Program-made: the position numbers and the translations under genes
The notes under the pieces: model-generated
What the model was told of the DNA's origin: nothing
What the model saw: the letters and a program-made list of their open reading frames with translations, nothing else
The model's database searches: none
Assembly (NCBI RefSeq): GCF_002813375.1
Contig: NZ_PHUJ01000003.1
Span: 4,402,001-4,466,000 of the forward strand
Source: Pseudonocardia alni
Lineage (GTDB): Bacteria; Actinomycetota; Actinomycetes; Mycobacteriales; Pseudonocardiaceae
DNA: 64,000 nucleotides
Direction: 5' to 3'
Shown: positions 25,324-33,609 of the stretch, in pieces
Layout: every line of letters starts with the position of its first letter
Numbering within the stretch: position 1 is the stretch's first letter

Positions 25324-26370
25324 ATGGACCAGAACCTGTTCAACGACATCTGCCTGCAGCAGCTGACGCTGTCGGGCGTGCACGAGGGGGAGACGGTCGT
25401 CGTGCTCACCCGGGGCGCGGAACGGACCGAGTACGCCGACGCGTTCCTCTGGGCGATCCAGAAGCTGGGCGCGACCGGCTACCACATGCGGCTGCCGTCG
25501 CCGGCGAGCGCGGGCGGTGCCTGGGCGGTCGGTGACTCCGGCCTGGGGAACATCCCCCTGGCCGTGGACGCCCTCAAGGCCGCGGACATGGTCGTGGACT
25601 GCACGTTCCTGCTGTTCAGCAAGGAGCAGTTCGCGATCCAGGACGCGGGCACCCGCATCCTCACCGCGGTCGAGCCGCCCGAGCTGCTGGCCCGGCTGAT
25701 GCCGACCACCGAGCTGCGCGAACGCGTCGAGACCGGCGCGGAGCTGCTGGCCAAGTCCTCGACCATGCGGATCACCAGCCCGCACGGCACCGACGTGACC
25801 TACCAGCTCGGCATGTACCCGACGCTGAGCGAGTACGGCTACACCGACACCCCCGGTCGCTGGGACCACTGGCCCGCGGCGTTCGTGTTCACCGGCGGCT
25901 CCGACGACGGCGTCGACGGGAAGATCGTCCTCGCCCCCGGGGACGTGCTGCTGCCGTTCAACACCTACGTGCAGACCCCGGTGGAGATCACCATCGAGCA
26001 GGGCTTCATCCGCGACATCCGCGGCGGCGCCGGCTCCTCCGGTCTCGACGCGGACCTGCTCCGCTCCTACATCGAGTCCTTCGACGACCCGCGCGGCTAC
26101 GGCATGAGCCACGTCGGCTGGGGTCTCGACGAGCGCGCCCACTGGCACGGCCTGACCCAGTTCGGCGGCGGCATGGGCATGGAGCTGCGCAGCTTCTACG
26201 GCAACGTCATGTTCTCGATCGGCCCGAACAACGAGCTCGGCGGCCCGAACGACACCGCCTGCCACTTCGACATCCCGATGCGCGGCAACTCCCTGTTCCT
26301 CGACGACGAGCTGATCGTCGACGCCGGTGAGCTGACCGTGCCGGAGATGAAGCCGGTGGCGCGCCGATGA
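25324..26370 (+). CDS. nicX: 2,5-dihydroxypyridine 5,6-dioxygenase (NicX)
   Basis: A 348-residue iron-dependent extradiol dioxygenase that opens the ring of 2,5-dihydroxypyridine to N-formylmaleamate. It is the fold of M29 leucine aminopeptidases, not classical extradiol enzymes. Many stretches match P. putida NicX as I recall it: GTRILTAVEPPELLARL, EYGYTDTPGRWDHWP, MSHVGWGLDERAHW, FYGNVMFSIGPNNELGG and CHFDIPMR, the last two carrying the expected His and Glu/Asp metal ligands. GGAGG precedes the ATG, and the 32-bp nic element lies just upstream. nicE overlaps its stop. Confidence 0.92.
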   Translation: MDQNLFNDICLQQLTLSGVHEGETVVVLTRGAERTEYADAFLWAIQKLGATGYHMRLPSPASAGGAWAVGDSGLGNIPLAVDALKAADMVVDCTFLLFSKEQFAIQDAGTRILTAVEPPELLARLMPTTELRERVETGAELLAKSSTMRITSPHGTDVTYQLGMYPTLSEYGYTDTPGRWDHWPAAFVFTGGSDDGVDGKIVLAPGDVLLPFNTYVQTPVEITIEQGFIRDIRGGAGSSGLDADLLRSYIESFDDPRGYGMSHVGWGLDERAHWHGLTQFGGGMGMELRSFYGNVMFSIGPNNELGGPNDTACHFDIPMRGNSLFLDDELIVDAGELTVPEMKPVARR

Positions 26371-27116
26371 CGCGCGACCACCACATCGGCATGATCGTCC
26401 CGTCCTCGAACCTGACGATGGAGACCGAGCTACCGCGGATGCTGCGCGCCCGGGAGGACGTGCTGCCCGACGACCGGTTCGTCTTCCACGCGGCGCGGGC
26501 CCGGATGCAGCACGTGACCCCCGAGCAGCTGCGCGCGATGAACGCCCAGGCCCAGCGGGCCGCGGCCGAGCTGGCCGACGCCCGGCCGGACGTCGTCGCG
26601 ACGGCCTGCCTGGTCGCGATCATGGCGCAGGGCCCCGGCTACCACTGCACCGCCGAGGACGACATCACCGCCGCGCTGCGGGCGGAGGGCTCCGACGCCC
26701 CCGTCGTCTCCAGTGCCGGAGCGCTGCTCTCGGGGATCGCCGCGCTCGGTGCGACGCGGGTCGCGATCATCACCCCGTACATGGAGCCGCTGACGAAGGC
26801 GGTCGTGGACTACCTCGAGGACGCGGGGGTCGAGGTCGTCGACTCGCTGTCGCTGCAGGTGCCCGACAACCTCGCCGTCGCCCGGCTCGATCCGGCCGAC
26901 CTGCGCGAGCACTGGCGCAGGCTGGACCTGACCGGCGCCGACGCGCTGGTGCTCAGCGCCTGCGTGCAGATGCCGTCGCTGCCGTCGATCGAGGCGGTGC
27001 AGGACCAGGCCGGCATCCCGGTGCTGTCCGCCGCCACCGCGACCACGTACCGCATCCTCACCGGGCTCGGGCTGGAGCCACGGGTCCCCGGGGCGGGGGC
27101 GCTGCTCGCCGGCTGA
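26367..27116 (+). CDS. nicE: Maleate cis-trans isomerase (NicE)
   Basis: A 249-residue protein of the Asp/Glu racemase superfamily that isomerises maleate to fumarate, the last step of nicotinate degradation. Family features are the opening IGMIVPSSNLTMETELP, the first catalytic Cys in VVATACLVAIMAQG near residue 75, and the second in LVLSACVQMPSLPSIE near 197. The ATG overlaps the nicX stop by four bases, so the pair is translationally coupled. A strong hairpin follows. Confidence 0.93.
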   Translation: MTRDHHIGMIVPSSNLTMETELPRMLRAREDVLPDDRFVFHAARARMQHVTPEQLRAMNAQAQRAAAELADARPDVVATACLVAIMAQGPGYHCTAEDDITAALRAEGSDAPVVSSAGALLSGIAALGATRVAIITPYMEPLTKAVVDYLEDAGVEVVDSLSLQVPDNLAVARLDPADLREHWRRLDLTGADALVLSACVQMPSLPSIEAVQDQAGIPVLSAATATTYRILTGLGLEPRVPGAGALLAG

Positions 27117-27129
27117 GGCCGTACGACCG

Positions 27130-27160
27130 GGACCCGCGTGCCGCGCCGGCACGCGGGTCC
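27130..27160 (+). terminator. Strong hairpin terminator after nicXE
   Basis: GGACCCGCGTGCC and GGCACGCGGGTCC form a perfect 13-bp stem with a 5-base loop, starting 13 bases after the nicE stop. It separates nicXE from the GntR operon. Confidence 0.8.
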
Positions 27161-27187
27161 TCGTCGTGTCCGCGGGCCGGGCGTCCA

Positions 27188-27255
27188 CGTGATCCTTCTC
27201 CGGGGAGTGCGGGCGTCCCCGGAGGGCGCTCCCGGCTCCACGGAGAAGGATCACG
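27188..27255. repeat. Long inverted repeat, 15-bp arms
   Basis: CGTGATCCTTCTCCG (27188-27202) and its exact reverse complement (27241-27255) flank 38 bases that can pair further (GGGAG with CTCCC). It lies between the nicE terminator and the GntR gene. It looks like the element at 31409-31475, which closes the same operon, but the arm sequences differ. Confidence 0.6.
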
Positions 27256-27302
27256 GAGTGCCGGGCGTCCGGGACAGGGGGTGGAAGCGGCCGGCCCGGT
27301 GC

Positions 27303-27321
27303 TGTACATGTTTGTACATGT
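27303..27321. promoter_or_regulatory. Probable GntR operator overlapping its start codon
   Basis: TGTACATGT occurs twice with one base between (27303-27311, 27313-27321). Each copy contains the palindrome TGTACA. The second copy includes the ATG of the GntR gene. A repressor bound here would block its own operon, typical for HutC-type regulators. Confidence 0.55.
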
Positions 27322-28022
27322 CTGAACAGGGTGGGCGTTCCAAGAGGGCACGCCTCGTCGAGGACCTCGCCGGGCGGATCCGCTCCGGCCGGTTGCCGCA
27401 CGGCGAGCAGCTCCCGGGGGAGAACCAGCTCGCCCGCACCTACGCCGTCTCCCGCGGCACCGTCCGCAGCGCGCTGGCCGAGCTCGCCCGGCGCGACCTG
27501 ATCACCACCGAGACCGGCGTCGGGTCGTTCGTGACCTTCGACGGGTCGCCCCTGGACCAGCGGCTCGGCTGGGCGCAGGCGCTCGCCGCGTCCGGTGCGG
27601 CCGTGAGCACCGAGCTGCTCGGCATCTCGCCCGGCGGCGATCCCGGCCCCACCGCTTACGACGGCCCGCTGGTCACCGTGCGCCGGCTGCGCCGCGCCGG
27701 AACCGTCCCGGTGTCGCTGGAGACGGCGTCGCTGCCCGCCACCGGCGTGCTGGCGCAGCTGCCCGCGACCGGGCTGGTCGACGGCTCGATCACCGCCACC
27801 CTCGCCGCCGCCGGGCTGACCGGCGTCGCGGGGGAGCAGTGGATCTCGGTGGCCCCGCTCGACGCCGCGGACGCCGCCACCCTCGAACGCGCCCCCGGCG
27901 AGCCGTTCCTGCAGGCCGTGCGCGTCACCCGGGACGCGACCGGTGGGCTCGTCGAGCACGTGGTCAGCCTCCTGGACCCGCAGCGCTTCCGGTTCCACCT
28001 CGAGTTCGGCGGCGGGCGGTGA
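27318..28022 (+). CDS. GntR/HutC-family regulator (YegW-like)
   Basis: A 234-residue repressor. The N-terminal winged helix covers about residues 8-75 (LVEDLAGRIRSGRLPHGEQLPGE, then LARTYAVSRGTVRSALAELARRDLI). It is followed by a UTRA effector domain with PVSLETASLPATG and a VEHVVSLLDPQRFRF end. HutC-type UTRA domains sense small metabolites. The ATG at 27318 lies inside the direct-repeat operator and is the only start consistent with the domain. The stop overlaps the glycohydrolase start, so it is the first gene of a four-gene operon and probably autoregulated. The gene set recalls E. coli yegW with yegTUV. Confidence 0.87.
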   Translation: MSEQGGRSKRARLVEDLAGRIRSGRLPHGEQLPGENQLARTYAVSRGTVRSALAELARRDLITTETGVGSFVTFDGSPLDQRLGWAQALAASGAAVSTELLGISPGGDPGPTAYDGPLVTVRRLRRAGTVPVSLETASLPATGVLAQLPATGLVDGSITATLAAAGLTGVAGEQWISVAPLDAADAATLERAPGEPFLQAVRVTRDATGGLVEHVVSLLDPQRFRFHLEFGGGR

Positions 28023-29020
28023 ACCCGGCCCGCGACCGCGCGCTCGGCGCGCTGCTCGGCCTGGCCGTCGGCGACGCGCTCGGCATGCCCACCCAGTCGC
28101 TGTCCCGGTCGGCGATCGCCGAGCGCTACGGCGTCGTCGACCGGCTCCTCGACGGTGCCGACGACCAGCCGATCGCCCCGAAGCTCCCGGCGGGCACCGT
28201 CACCGACGACACCGAGCAGGCGCTGCTGCTCGCCCGCATCCTGCTCGACCACGACGGCCACGTCCCGGCCCGGGTGTTCGCCGGTGCCCTGGAGACGTGG
28301 GAGCAGGACATGATCCGGCGCGGGTCGCTGGACCTGCTCGGCCCCTCCACCCGCCGGGCCCTGACCCGGCTCGCGGACGGCGAACCCCCCGAGCTCGCCG
28401 GCCGCGACGGCGTCACCAACGGCGCCGCGATGCGTGTCGCGCCGGTCGGCATCGCGCACACCGGCCCGCGGCTGCTCGACGCCGTGGTCGAGTCGGCGGT
28501 CGTCACCCACCACACCGCGCCCGGGATCGCGGCCGCCGCCGCGGTGGCCGCCGCGGTGTCGGCCGGGGTGTCCGGCGCGGGGCTCCCTGCCGCGCTGGAC
28601 GCCGCGCTCGACGCCGCCCGGGCCGGTGCGCGACGCGGCGGCTGGGCGGCCGGCGCCGACGTCGCCGCCCGCCTCGACGTCGCGTTCCGGGTCCTGCCCG
28701 GTCTCGACCGGGTCGCGCTCGCCGACACCGTCACCGACGTCGTCGGCACCTCGGTCACCGCGACCGAGTCCGTCGTCGCCGCCCTCGGGCTCGCCGCCGC
28801 CCTCGGCGACGACCCGCGGGCCGCGCTGGTCGCCGCCGCGTCCCTCGGCGGCGACACCGACACCGTCGCCGCGATCTGCGGCGCGGTCCTCGGGGCGGTG
28901 CACGGCGCCGCCGCACTGCCCGCCGACCTCGTCGGCACCGTCCGCCGGGTCAACGCGCCCCTGCTCGATCCCCTCGACGACGTGGTCGAGGGGCTGCTCC
29001 GCCTCCGCCTTCCCTCCTGA
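28019..29020 (+). CDS. ADP-ribosylglycohydrolase family protein (YegU-like)
   Basis: A 333-residue DraG/ARH-fold enzyme. Both magnesium-binding signatures are present: GTVTDDTEQALLLA around residue 60, and SLGGDTDTVAAICGAVLGA around 280. The central TNGAAMRVAPVG is intact as well, so it should be catalytic. The family hydrolyses N-glycosidic bonds to ribose. In this context, with a nucleobase permease and a PfkB kinase, a free nucleoside or ribosyl compound is a more likely substrate than ADP-ribosylated protein. GTG start overlapping the GntR stop. Confidence 0.9.
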   Translation: MNPARDRALGALLGLAVGDALGMPTQSLSRSAIAERYGVVDRLLDGADDQPIAPKLPAGTVTDDTEQALLLARILLDHDGHVPARVFAGALETWEQDMIRRGSLDLLGPSTRRALTRLADGEPPELAGRDGVTNGAAMRVAPVGIAHTGPRLLDAVVESAVVTHHTAPGIAAAAAVAAAVSAGVSGAGLPAALDAALDAARAGARRGGWAAGADVAARLDVAFRVLPGLDRVALADTVTDVVGTSVTATESVVAALGLAAALGDDPRAALVAAASLGGDTDTVAAICGAVLGAVHGAAALPADLVGTVRRVNAPLLDPLDDVVEGLLRLRLPS

Positions 29021-29032
29021 CAGGAGGCCGCC

Positions 29033-30475
29033 ATGGCCACCAGCACGACCGACACCGGCACCGCCGGGAACGGGACGCTCGAGACCCGGGGCATCGAGCC
29101 CGTCCCGGTCGCCGAGCGGCACGGCCGCCCGGGCCAGCTCTTCTGGGTCTGGTTCGCCGCCAACATCTCCATCCTCGGCCTCCCGCTGGGCGCGACGCTG
29201 GTCGCGTCCGGGCTCAACATCACCCAGGCCGTGCTCGCCGCGGTGCTCGGCAGCGTCGGGTCGTTCGCGATCGTCGGCGCGGTGTCGATCGCCGGTCGGC
29301 GCGGCGGGGCACCCGGCCTGACCCTGTCGCGCGCGGTGTTCGGCGCCCGCGGCAACATCGGACCGACCCTGGTGTCGCTGCTGTCGCGGCTGGGCTGGGA
29401 GACGGTGAACACCACCACGGCCGCGTTCGCGTTGCTGTCGCTGGTCACGATCGTCGCGGGCACCAGCCCGTCGGCGAAGGACCACCCGGTGATCACGATC
29501 GCCTGCATCGCGGTGTTCGTGCTGTGCACGGTGCTCGTCGCCGGGCTGGGGCACGCGGTGCTCGTGGCGGTGCAGCGCTGGGCGACCTGGGTGTTCGGTG
29601 CGCTGAACATCGTCGTCGGCGGGTTCCTGGTCGCGACCGTCGACTGGGCCGCGGTCGCCGCGGCCGCCCCCGCCCCGTCGGGTGCGGTCGTCGCCGCGGT
29701 CGGGGTGATCGCCGCCGGCACCGGGATCGGCTGGGCCAACGCCTCGGCCGACATGTCGCGCTACCAGTCCCCGTCGGTGCGGGCCGGTGCGCTGGTCGCC
29801 TCGGCCGCGGCCGGTGCGGGCATCCCGCTGGTCCTGCTGATCTCGCTGGGCAGCCTGCTCGCCGCCGGGGACCCGACCCTGGCGACGGCCGACGACCCGG
29901 TCGCCGCGATCCGCGACCTGCTCCCGGCCTGGATGGCGATCCCGTACCTGGTCGCCGCGTTCGGCGGGCTGCTGCTGTCCAACCACCTGTCGGTCTACTC
30001 GGCCGGGCTGACCACGCTGACCCTGGGCGTGCGGCTGCCGCGGGTGTACGCCGTCGTCGTCGACGTGCTGGTGACCTTCGCCGGCGCGATCTACTTCATG
30101 CTGATCGCCGACGGGTTCTACCCGCCGTTCATCGCCTTCATCAGCGCCCTCGCCGTCCCGATCACCGCCTGGGTGGGGGTGTTCGCCGTCGACATGCTGC
30201 GTCGCCGCCACTACGACCCGGTGGCCCTGATGGACACCTCGCGCGGCAGCGGCTACTGGTACCGCGGCGGGATCGAGCCGCGGGCGACGGCGGCCTGGGC
30301 GCTGGCGATCGTCGTCGGCTACCTGTTCGCCACCGTCGGGCCGTCGGCGCAGCCGTGGTTCACCGGGCCGCTGGCCGGCACCTGGTTCGGCGAGAACGGG
30401 CTGGCCTGGGTCATCACCTTCGTCGTCGCCGCCGGGGTGTACGCCGCGCTGGGCGGGGCCCGGGAGCAGCGGTGA
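29033..30475 (+). CDS. NCS1-family purine/cytosine permease
   Basis: A 480-residue membrane protein with about 12 helices, of the nucleobase:cation symporter-1 family (cytosine, purines, uracil, allantoin, thiamine). The early FWVWFAANISILGLPLGATL is characteristic, followed by PGLTLSRAVFGARGNIGP and GWETVNTT in helix 3. AGGAGG lies directly upstream of its ATG. It supplies the operon's substrate, presumably a nucleobase-like or nucleoside-like compound. E. coli yegT in the parallel operon is a different, MFS-type nucleoside transporter. Confidence 0.9.
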   Translation: MATSTTDTGTAGNGTLETRGIEPVPVAERHGRPGQLFWVWFAANISILGLPLGATLVASGLNITQAVLAAVLGSVGSFAIVGAVSIAGRRGGAPGLTLSRAVFGARGNIGPTLVSLLSRLGWETVNTTTAAFALLSLVTIVAGTSPSAKDHPVITIACIAVFVLCTVLVAGLGHAVLVAVQRWATWVFGALNIVVGGFLVATVDWAAVAAAAPAPSGAVVAAVGVIAAGTGIGWANASADMSRYQSPSVRAGALVASAAAGAGIPLVLLISLGSLLAAGDPTLATADDPVAAIRDLLPAWMAIPYLVAAFGGLLLSNHLSVYSAGLTTLTLGVRLPRVYAVVVDVLVTFAGAIYFMLIADGFYPPFIAFISALAVPITAWVGVFAVDMLRRRHYDPVALMDTSRGSGYWYRGGIEPRATAAWALAIVVGYLFATVGPSAQPWFTGPLAGTWFGENGLAWVITFVVAAGVYAALGGAREQR

Positions 30476-31389
30476 CCGGCAGGCTCGTCCACTCCGGACA
30501 GGTCCTGGTCGACCTGGTCATGCGGGTGCCCGCGCTGCCCCCGCCCGGCGGCGACGTGCTCGCCACCGGCACCACGATGCTGCCCGGCGGCGGGTTCAAC
30601 GTCGTCGCCGCGGCCGCCCGGGCCGGGGCCGAGGTCCTCTACGCCGGCGGGCACGGCACCGGTCCGCACGGTGACCTCGTGCGGGCCGCGCTGGCCGCGG
30701 AGGGCGTCACGGCGACCGCGCCGCCCGATCCCGGCGGCGACACCGGCGTCTGCGTGACGCTGGTCGACCCGTCCGGGGAACGGACCTTCGTCACCGGCAG
30801 CGGGGTCGAGACGGTGCCGCCCGCCGGGCTCCCGGCGACCACCGCCGACGACGTGCTCTACGTCTCCGGCTACAGCCTGCTCGTCCCGGACAAGGCCACG
30901 TCGGTGGTCGCCGCGGCCGAGGAGTCCTCGGCGACGGTCCTGCTCGATCCGGGGCCCCTGGTCACGGACGTGCCGGACGCGCTGTGGGAGCGGATGCTCG
31001 CCGCCACCGGGGTGCTGAGCACCAACGCGCGGGAGGCGCGGCTGGTCACCGGGGAGCCGACCGCGGCGCGTGCCGCCGGGGCCCTGGCCCGGCGGTTGCG
31101 CGACGACGCGGCCGTGGTCGTCCGCGACGGTGCCGCGGGTTGCGTGGTCGTCCGCCACGGGGCGGTGGAGGCCGTCCCGGCGCCGGTGGTCGACGCCGTC
31201 GACACCAACGGGGCCGGGGACGCCCACTGCGGGGTCCTGGCCGCGGAGCTGCTGCGCGGCACCGCATGGTCCGAGGCGGTCGCGCGGGCCGGTGCGGCCG
31301 CGGCGCTCGCGGTCACCCGGTACGGGCCGGCCACCGCGCCGACCCGGGCGGAGCTCGACGCGTTCCTCGCCGGGGCCGCCGCGGGGTGA
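30472..31389 (+). CDS. PfkB-family carbohydrate/nucleoside kinase (YegV-like)
   Basis: A 305-residue ribokinase-fold kinase. The PfkB N-terminal glycine box is LPGGGFNVVAAAARAGA around residue 37. The C-terminal signature AVDTNGAGDAHCGVLAAEL near 238 holds the catalytic Asp and anion hole. It would phosphorylate ribose released by the glycohydrolase, or a nucleoside before cleavage. GTG start overlapping the permease stop. It ends the operon, followed by a large inverted repeat. Confidence 0.9.
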   Translation: MTGRLVHSGQVLVDLVMRVPALPPPGGDVLATGTTMLPGGGFNVVAAAARAGAEVLYAGGHGTGPHGDLVRAALAAEGVTATAPPDPGGDTGVCVTLVDPSGERTFVTGSGVETVPPAGLPATTADDVLYVSGYSLLVPDKATSVVAAAEESSATVLLDPGPLVTDVPDALWERMLAATGVLSTNAREARLVTGEPTAARAAGALARRLRDDAAVVVRDGAAGCVVVRHGAVEAVPAPVVDAVDTNGAGDAHCGVLAAELLRGTAWSEAVARAGAAAALAVTRYGPATAPTRAELDAFLAGAAAG

Positions 31390-31408
31390 CGGTGCGACTC
31401 CACCGGTT

Positions 31409-31475
31409 CATGATCACCGGTTGTGGAGCGCAGAGGTCGTCGAGCGCACTCCGGACTCCACAACCGGTGATCATG
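31409..31475. repeat. Long inverted repeat, 20-bp perfect arms
   Basis: CATGATCACCGGTTGTGGAG (31409-31428) and its exact reverse complement (31456-31475) flank a 27-base loop. It lies between the kinase gene and a convergent lipoprotein gene, so it may be a bidirectional terminator. Perfect 20-bp arms are more than termination needs. Confidence 0.7.
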
Positions 31476-31490
31476 GACGGGGCTGGACCC

Positions 31491-31976
31491 TCAGGTCCCG
31501 GCGCCGGCGGCCGTCGCCATGCCCTGGACGGTCTCCTGGACCGCGTGGAAGGCCGGGCCGCAGACGGCGGCGTCGCCCTCGGCGAGGGTGCCCGGGTCGG
31601 CCTGGCAGCCCTTCGCGGCGAAGTCGTCGAGAGCCTTCCCGACGAGGTCGGCCTGCGCGGCCGCGGCCGGTGCGTCCTGGCGGACCTGGGGCAGGGCGTT
31701 GCGGATCTCGGTGGTGAACCGGCCGCAGCGCGGGAAGACCGTCGCCGGGTCGCCCGACCAGCAGGGGTCCTGGGCGAAGAAGCGGAACTTGGTCCGCAGC
31801 GCCTCCAGCCCCGGGGCGCCGACGCGCTCCGAGGCGGTCTGTCCCGGCCAGGGCTCGGTGTCCTGCGCCGACGAGGCGGCGGGGCGGCCGGCGGAGCAGC
31901 CGGCGAGGAGCAGGGCGGCCACCAGGAGGGTGGCCGCCCGCAGCAGGGACGTGGTCGGGCGCGGGCACGGTTGCAC
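31491..31976 (-). CDS. Probable lipoprotein of unknown function
   Basis: A 161-residue protein. Its N-terminus has Arg residues, a hydrophobic core and LLLAGC, a clear lipobox with the cysteine at residue 27. The mature part is polar and holds four more cysteines (CWSG, PRCGR, KGCQ, VCGP), probably two disulphides. I recognise no family. GTG start chosen to begin the signal peptide. It sits between the kinase operon and nicD on the strand of the nic operon but 142 bases beyond nicD, so it may be separate. Confidence 0.75.
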   Translation of the reverse strand: MQPCPRPTTSLLRAATLLVAALLLAGCSAGRPAASSAQDTEPWPGQTASERVGAPGLEALRTKFRFFAQDPCWSGDPATVFPRCGRFTTEIRNALPQVRQDAPAAAAQADLVGKALDDFAAKGCQADPGTLAEGDAAVCGPAFHAVQETVQGMATAAGAGT

Positions 31977-32101
31977 ACCGAGACGGTAGGCCCGCGCCGA
32001 TCATCGTGCCGCTCCGGCCCGGCCCCGGCTGGGCGGGACCGGCCGGCCCCGGCCGGACGGGACCCGATCCCGGGAGCCGGTGCGGGGCGGGCAGGGCGGG
32101 G

Positions 32102-32959
32102 TCAGCCCCTGAGGAGCCCGGTGAGCATCGTGCGCAGCAGCCCCAGCGCCTCGGCCGGGTTGTCCCAGAACACCATGTGCCCGGCGTCCGGGACGGCGAC
32201 GAGCCGGGCGTCGGGCCGGGCGGCGGCGATCTCGGCGACCCCGGACGCGGGCACGACGGGGGAGTCCGCGCCGTGGAGCAGGGTCACCGGCGCCGGGACG
32301 TGCGGCCACGCGTCGAAGAAGTCCTCGGACTCGAATCCGGCGTGCGTCGCGGCGATCGCGGCCTCGTCGCAGGAGGACAGCCAGCGCGCGCGCAGCTCCT
32401 GCTCGCGGCGTGGCCAGCGCGGCCAGGACCGGGCCACCCCGTCGGCGTCGGTGCCGCGCTGTGCCTCGTGCAGCTGACCCAGGAACGCCTCCAGCGTCGT
32501 CGGGTACGGCGCGCGGCCGGGACCGGACAGCGGCGGGTCGACGAGCACGGCACCGCCGACCGGCCGTCGCGTCGCGGCGACGGCGGCGATCCGGGCGCCC
32601 ATCGAGTGCCCGAACAGGATGGTGTCGGGGCCGAGCTCCAGCGCGTCGAGCACGGCCAGGGCGTCCCCGGCGTAGTCGTCGAGGGTCCATGAGCCCCCGG
32701 TGTCGGACAGCCCGCGGCCGCGGACGTCGAGCACCACCGGGCGGCACAGGTCGACGAGCTCGCGGGCGACGAAGTCCATCGTCACCGCGGGGCTGGTGAT
32801 GCCGGGCAGGACCAGGACGGGGACGCCGTCGCCGCCGTAGTCGAGGGCGTGCAGCGCGACGTCGCCGTGCCGGGCCCAGCGGGACACGGCGGGGACGTCG
32901 GCGAGGTCGGCGAGCGCGTCCTGGCGGACCTGCCGGACCAGGGTGGACGTGACGGTCAC
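32102..32959 (-). CDS. nicD: N-formylmaleamate deformylase-like alpha/beta hydrolase (NicD)
   Basis: A 285-residue alpha/beta hydrolase. The oxyanion segment is LVLPGITSPAVTMDF near residue 50, the nucleophile elbow FGHSMGAR near 115, the acid region LLHGADSPVVP near 230 and the catalytic His AGHMVFW near 262. The fold alone is not specific, but it ends an operon holding nicC, a nicotinate hydroxylase and nicF. NicD is the missing step, N-formylmaleamate to maleamate plus formate. GTG start overlapping the nicF stop. Confidence 0.82.
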   Translation of the reverse strand: MTVTSTLVRQVRQDALADLADVPAVSRWARHGDVALHALDYGGDGVPVLVLPGITSPAVTMDFVARELVDLCRPVVLDVRGRGLSDTGGSWTLDDYAGDALAVLDALELGPDTILFGHSMGARIAAVAATRRPVGGAVLVDPPLSGPGRAPYPTTLEAFLGQLHEAQRGTDADGVARSWPRWPRREQELRARWLSSCDEAAIAATHAGFESEDFFDAWPHVPAPVTLLHGADSPVVPASGVAEIAAARPDARLVAVPDAGHMVFWDNPAEALGLLRTMLTGLLRG

Positions 32960-33609
32960 AGGAGTCCCTTCAGGTAGGCGAGCGCGTCGTCGAGACCGAC
33001 CACGTCGCCGTACTTCGCGTGGATGTCGAACAGGTTCGCCTCGTGCGGCCCGGCCGCGCGGTCGCCGACGCAGTCCCGCGGCACCAGCACACCGAACCCG
33101 GACTGGACGGCGTCGACGGCGCTCGCGCGGACGCAGCCCGAGGTGGTGGCCCCGCACACGAGCACGGTGTCCACACCGGACGACCGGAGCAGGGTCGCGA
33201 GCCCGGTGTCGAAGAACGCCGACGCGCCCTTCTTGGTGAGCGTGTGGTCGGTGCCGCGGACGTCGAGCCGGGGGTCGAAGCCGACGGCGGCCGAGCCCTC
33301 GACCAGCGAGCGCATGCCGGGCGCCTTCACCAGCCAGGGCAGGGTGTCGAGCTCGGCGGGGGTGTAGGCGATCGTCGTCCACACCACCGGCGCGCCGAGC
33401 GTGCGGGCCGCCTCGACCAGCGTCGAGGTCGCCGCGACGACCTCGGACAGTTCGCTGCCGGTGGGCAGCGCGGGGTCGGTGAACCCGACCGTCAGGTCCA
33501 CGACGACGACCGCGGGCCGGGTCCCGCGCCGGGCGGCGGCGCCGAACCCGGCGGTCGCGTAGGTCGCGTCGGTACCGGCCCCGTGCAGACCGGTGGGGTT
33601 CGGGCTCAT
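32956..33609 (-). CDS. nicF: Maleamate amidohydrolase (NicF), isochorismatase fold
   Basis: A 217-residue cysteine hydrolase. The isochorismatase-family triad is visible: Asp in VVVVDLTVGFTD near residue 38, Lys in HTLTKKGASAFFDTGL near 125, and Cys in VLVCGATTSGCVRASAVDA near 158. In this operon it fits NicF, which releases ammonia from maleamate to give maleate for NicE. The start is the ATG at 33609, overlapping the stop of the 2Fe-2S subunit by four bases. Other isochorismatase activities cannot be excluded from sequence alone. Confidence 0.85.
   Translation of the reverse strand: MSPNPTGLHGAGTDATYATAGFGAAARRGTRPAVVVVDLTVGFTDPALPTGSELSEVVAATSTLVEAARTLGAPVVWTTIAYTPAELDTLPWLVKAPGMRSLVEGSAAVGFDPRLDVRGTDHTLTKKGASAFFDTGLATLLRSSGVDTVLVCGATTSGCVRASAVDAVQSGFGVLVPRDCVGDRAAGPHEANLFDIHAKYGDVVGLDDALAYLKGLL

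Noticed and set aside
27318..31389. Pseudouridine catabolism (PsuK/PsuG) for the GntR operon
   Set aside because: The kinase fits PfkB, but the partner has DraG-type TDDT and GGDTDT motifs, not the PsuG pseudouridine glycosidase fold.
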